From an uncultured Methylobacter sp. (lineage in GTDB: Bacteria > Pseudomonadota > Gammaproteobacteria > Methylococcales > Methylomonadaceae): a stretch of 6,832 nucleotides of DNA. The stretch is taken from the NCBI GenBank assembly GCA_903831545.1, contig CAIKYI010000141.1:1-6832 (forward strand). Reading direction: 5' to 3'. Of this stretch, positions 6,516-6,832 are shown in pieces. Each line of letters starts with the position of its first letter. Position 1 is the first letter of the stretch. Both the position numbers and the translations under genes were made by a program. A model generated the notes under the pieces. That model was not told the origin of the DNA. It searched no databases and worked only from the letters and a program-made list of their open reading frames with translations.

Positions 6516-6832
6516 CTAACGTAGCCAGTAATCAACTACCAAGCCTGAAAATACCGCGATACCAAACCAGTTGCTGTTTAAAAACGCTTTAAAACAAAGC
6601 ACTTTGTCCCGATTAAAAATCAATTTTTGCTGATACACCGACAAGCCTGTGGCGATTAAAAGTCCCCCATAATAAGGCCAGCCTGTCAGTGCCATTTGTC
6701 CCACAACAATCAGCAGGCCGATTATGATGACTTGCAAGCCGGCCATGATGTGTCGATCGTAAGCACCAAACAGTATCGCTGTCGATTTAACGCCTATTTT
6801 TAAATCGTCATCCTTATCAACCATTGCATACA
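6516..6832 (-). CDS. ubiA: 4-hydroxybenzoate polyprenyltransferase, C-terminal part
   Basis: The last ~105 residues of UbiA, entering from the right edge and ending at TAG 6516-6518; full UbiA has about 290 residues. YAMVDKDDDLKIGVKSTAIL is the second conserved Asp-rich (DxxxD-type) motif, which binds the magnesium and diphosphate of the polyprenyl donor. YQQKLIFNRDKVLCFKAFLN is also strongly conserved in gammaproteobacterial UbiA. Hydrophobic membrane segments follow (around MAGLQVIIIGLLIVVGQMAL, WPYYGGLLIATGLSV and FGIAVFSGLVVDYWL). The enzyme attaches the polyprenyl tail to 4-hydroxybenzoate in the inner membrane, an early step of ubiquinone synthesis. No ubiquinone partner gene lies downstream; the first Asp-rich motif and any upstream ubiC are outside the window. 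Confidence 0.96.
   Translation of the reverse strand, partial: YAMVDKDDDLKIGVKSTAILFGAYDRHIMAGLQVIIIGLLIVVGQMALTGWPYYGGLLIATGLSVYQQKLIFNRDKVLCFKAFLNSNWFGIAVFSGLVVDYWLR

Overview
The window looks like an accessory stretch of a gammaproteobacterial chromosome of moderate GC content. The clearest lineage signal is the right-edge gene, the C-terminal third of UbiA (4-hydroxybenzoate polyprenyltransferase), which reads like the gammaproteobacterial form. A methylotroph-type gammaproteobacterium is possible, but this is only an impression. All supported genes lie on the minus strand, so transcription runs from right to left: ubiA, a decayed toxin-antitoxin pair, a fragment of a repeat protein, an AraC-family regulator, then a very large autotransporter.

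Positions 1-4014 hold one uninterrupted minus-strand reading frame of 1338 codons that runs off the left edge. It starts with an extended signal peptide region (ESPR) typical of large type V secreted proteins. About 31 degenerate beta-helix repeats of the G-I-x-N-x-G-x-I-x-G type follow, then a pertactin/AIDA-like stem, a helical linker and the first part of the outer-membrane beta-barrel. The rest of the barrel lies outside the window.

Positions 4015-4670 are an AT-rich spacer with no convincing gene. It contains a ribosome binding site and an A9 tract in front of the autotransporter, a pair of 13-bp direct repeats at a 21-bp period, and a MITE-like inverted-repeat element of about 160 bp with a solitary copy of its end nearby. 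The AraC-family regulator follows at 4671-5690, with a plausible promoter just upstream. The 21-bp repeat spacing is what AraC-type proteins often bind, so the regulator may control the autotransporter; this is inference.

Positions 5783-6347 are a small gene graveyard. There is a 59-codon remnant of the same kind of beta-helix repeat protein as the autotransporter. There is also a ParE-like toxin fragment without a usable start or a C-terminal half, and a short ParD-like antitoxin that appears to lack its middle. Together with the MITE-like element they suggest that the region downstream of ubiA has taken repeated insertions and deletions. I see no convincing new defence or metabolic system. 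The most distinctive content is the autotransporter, its possible local regulator and the surrounding debris.
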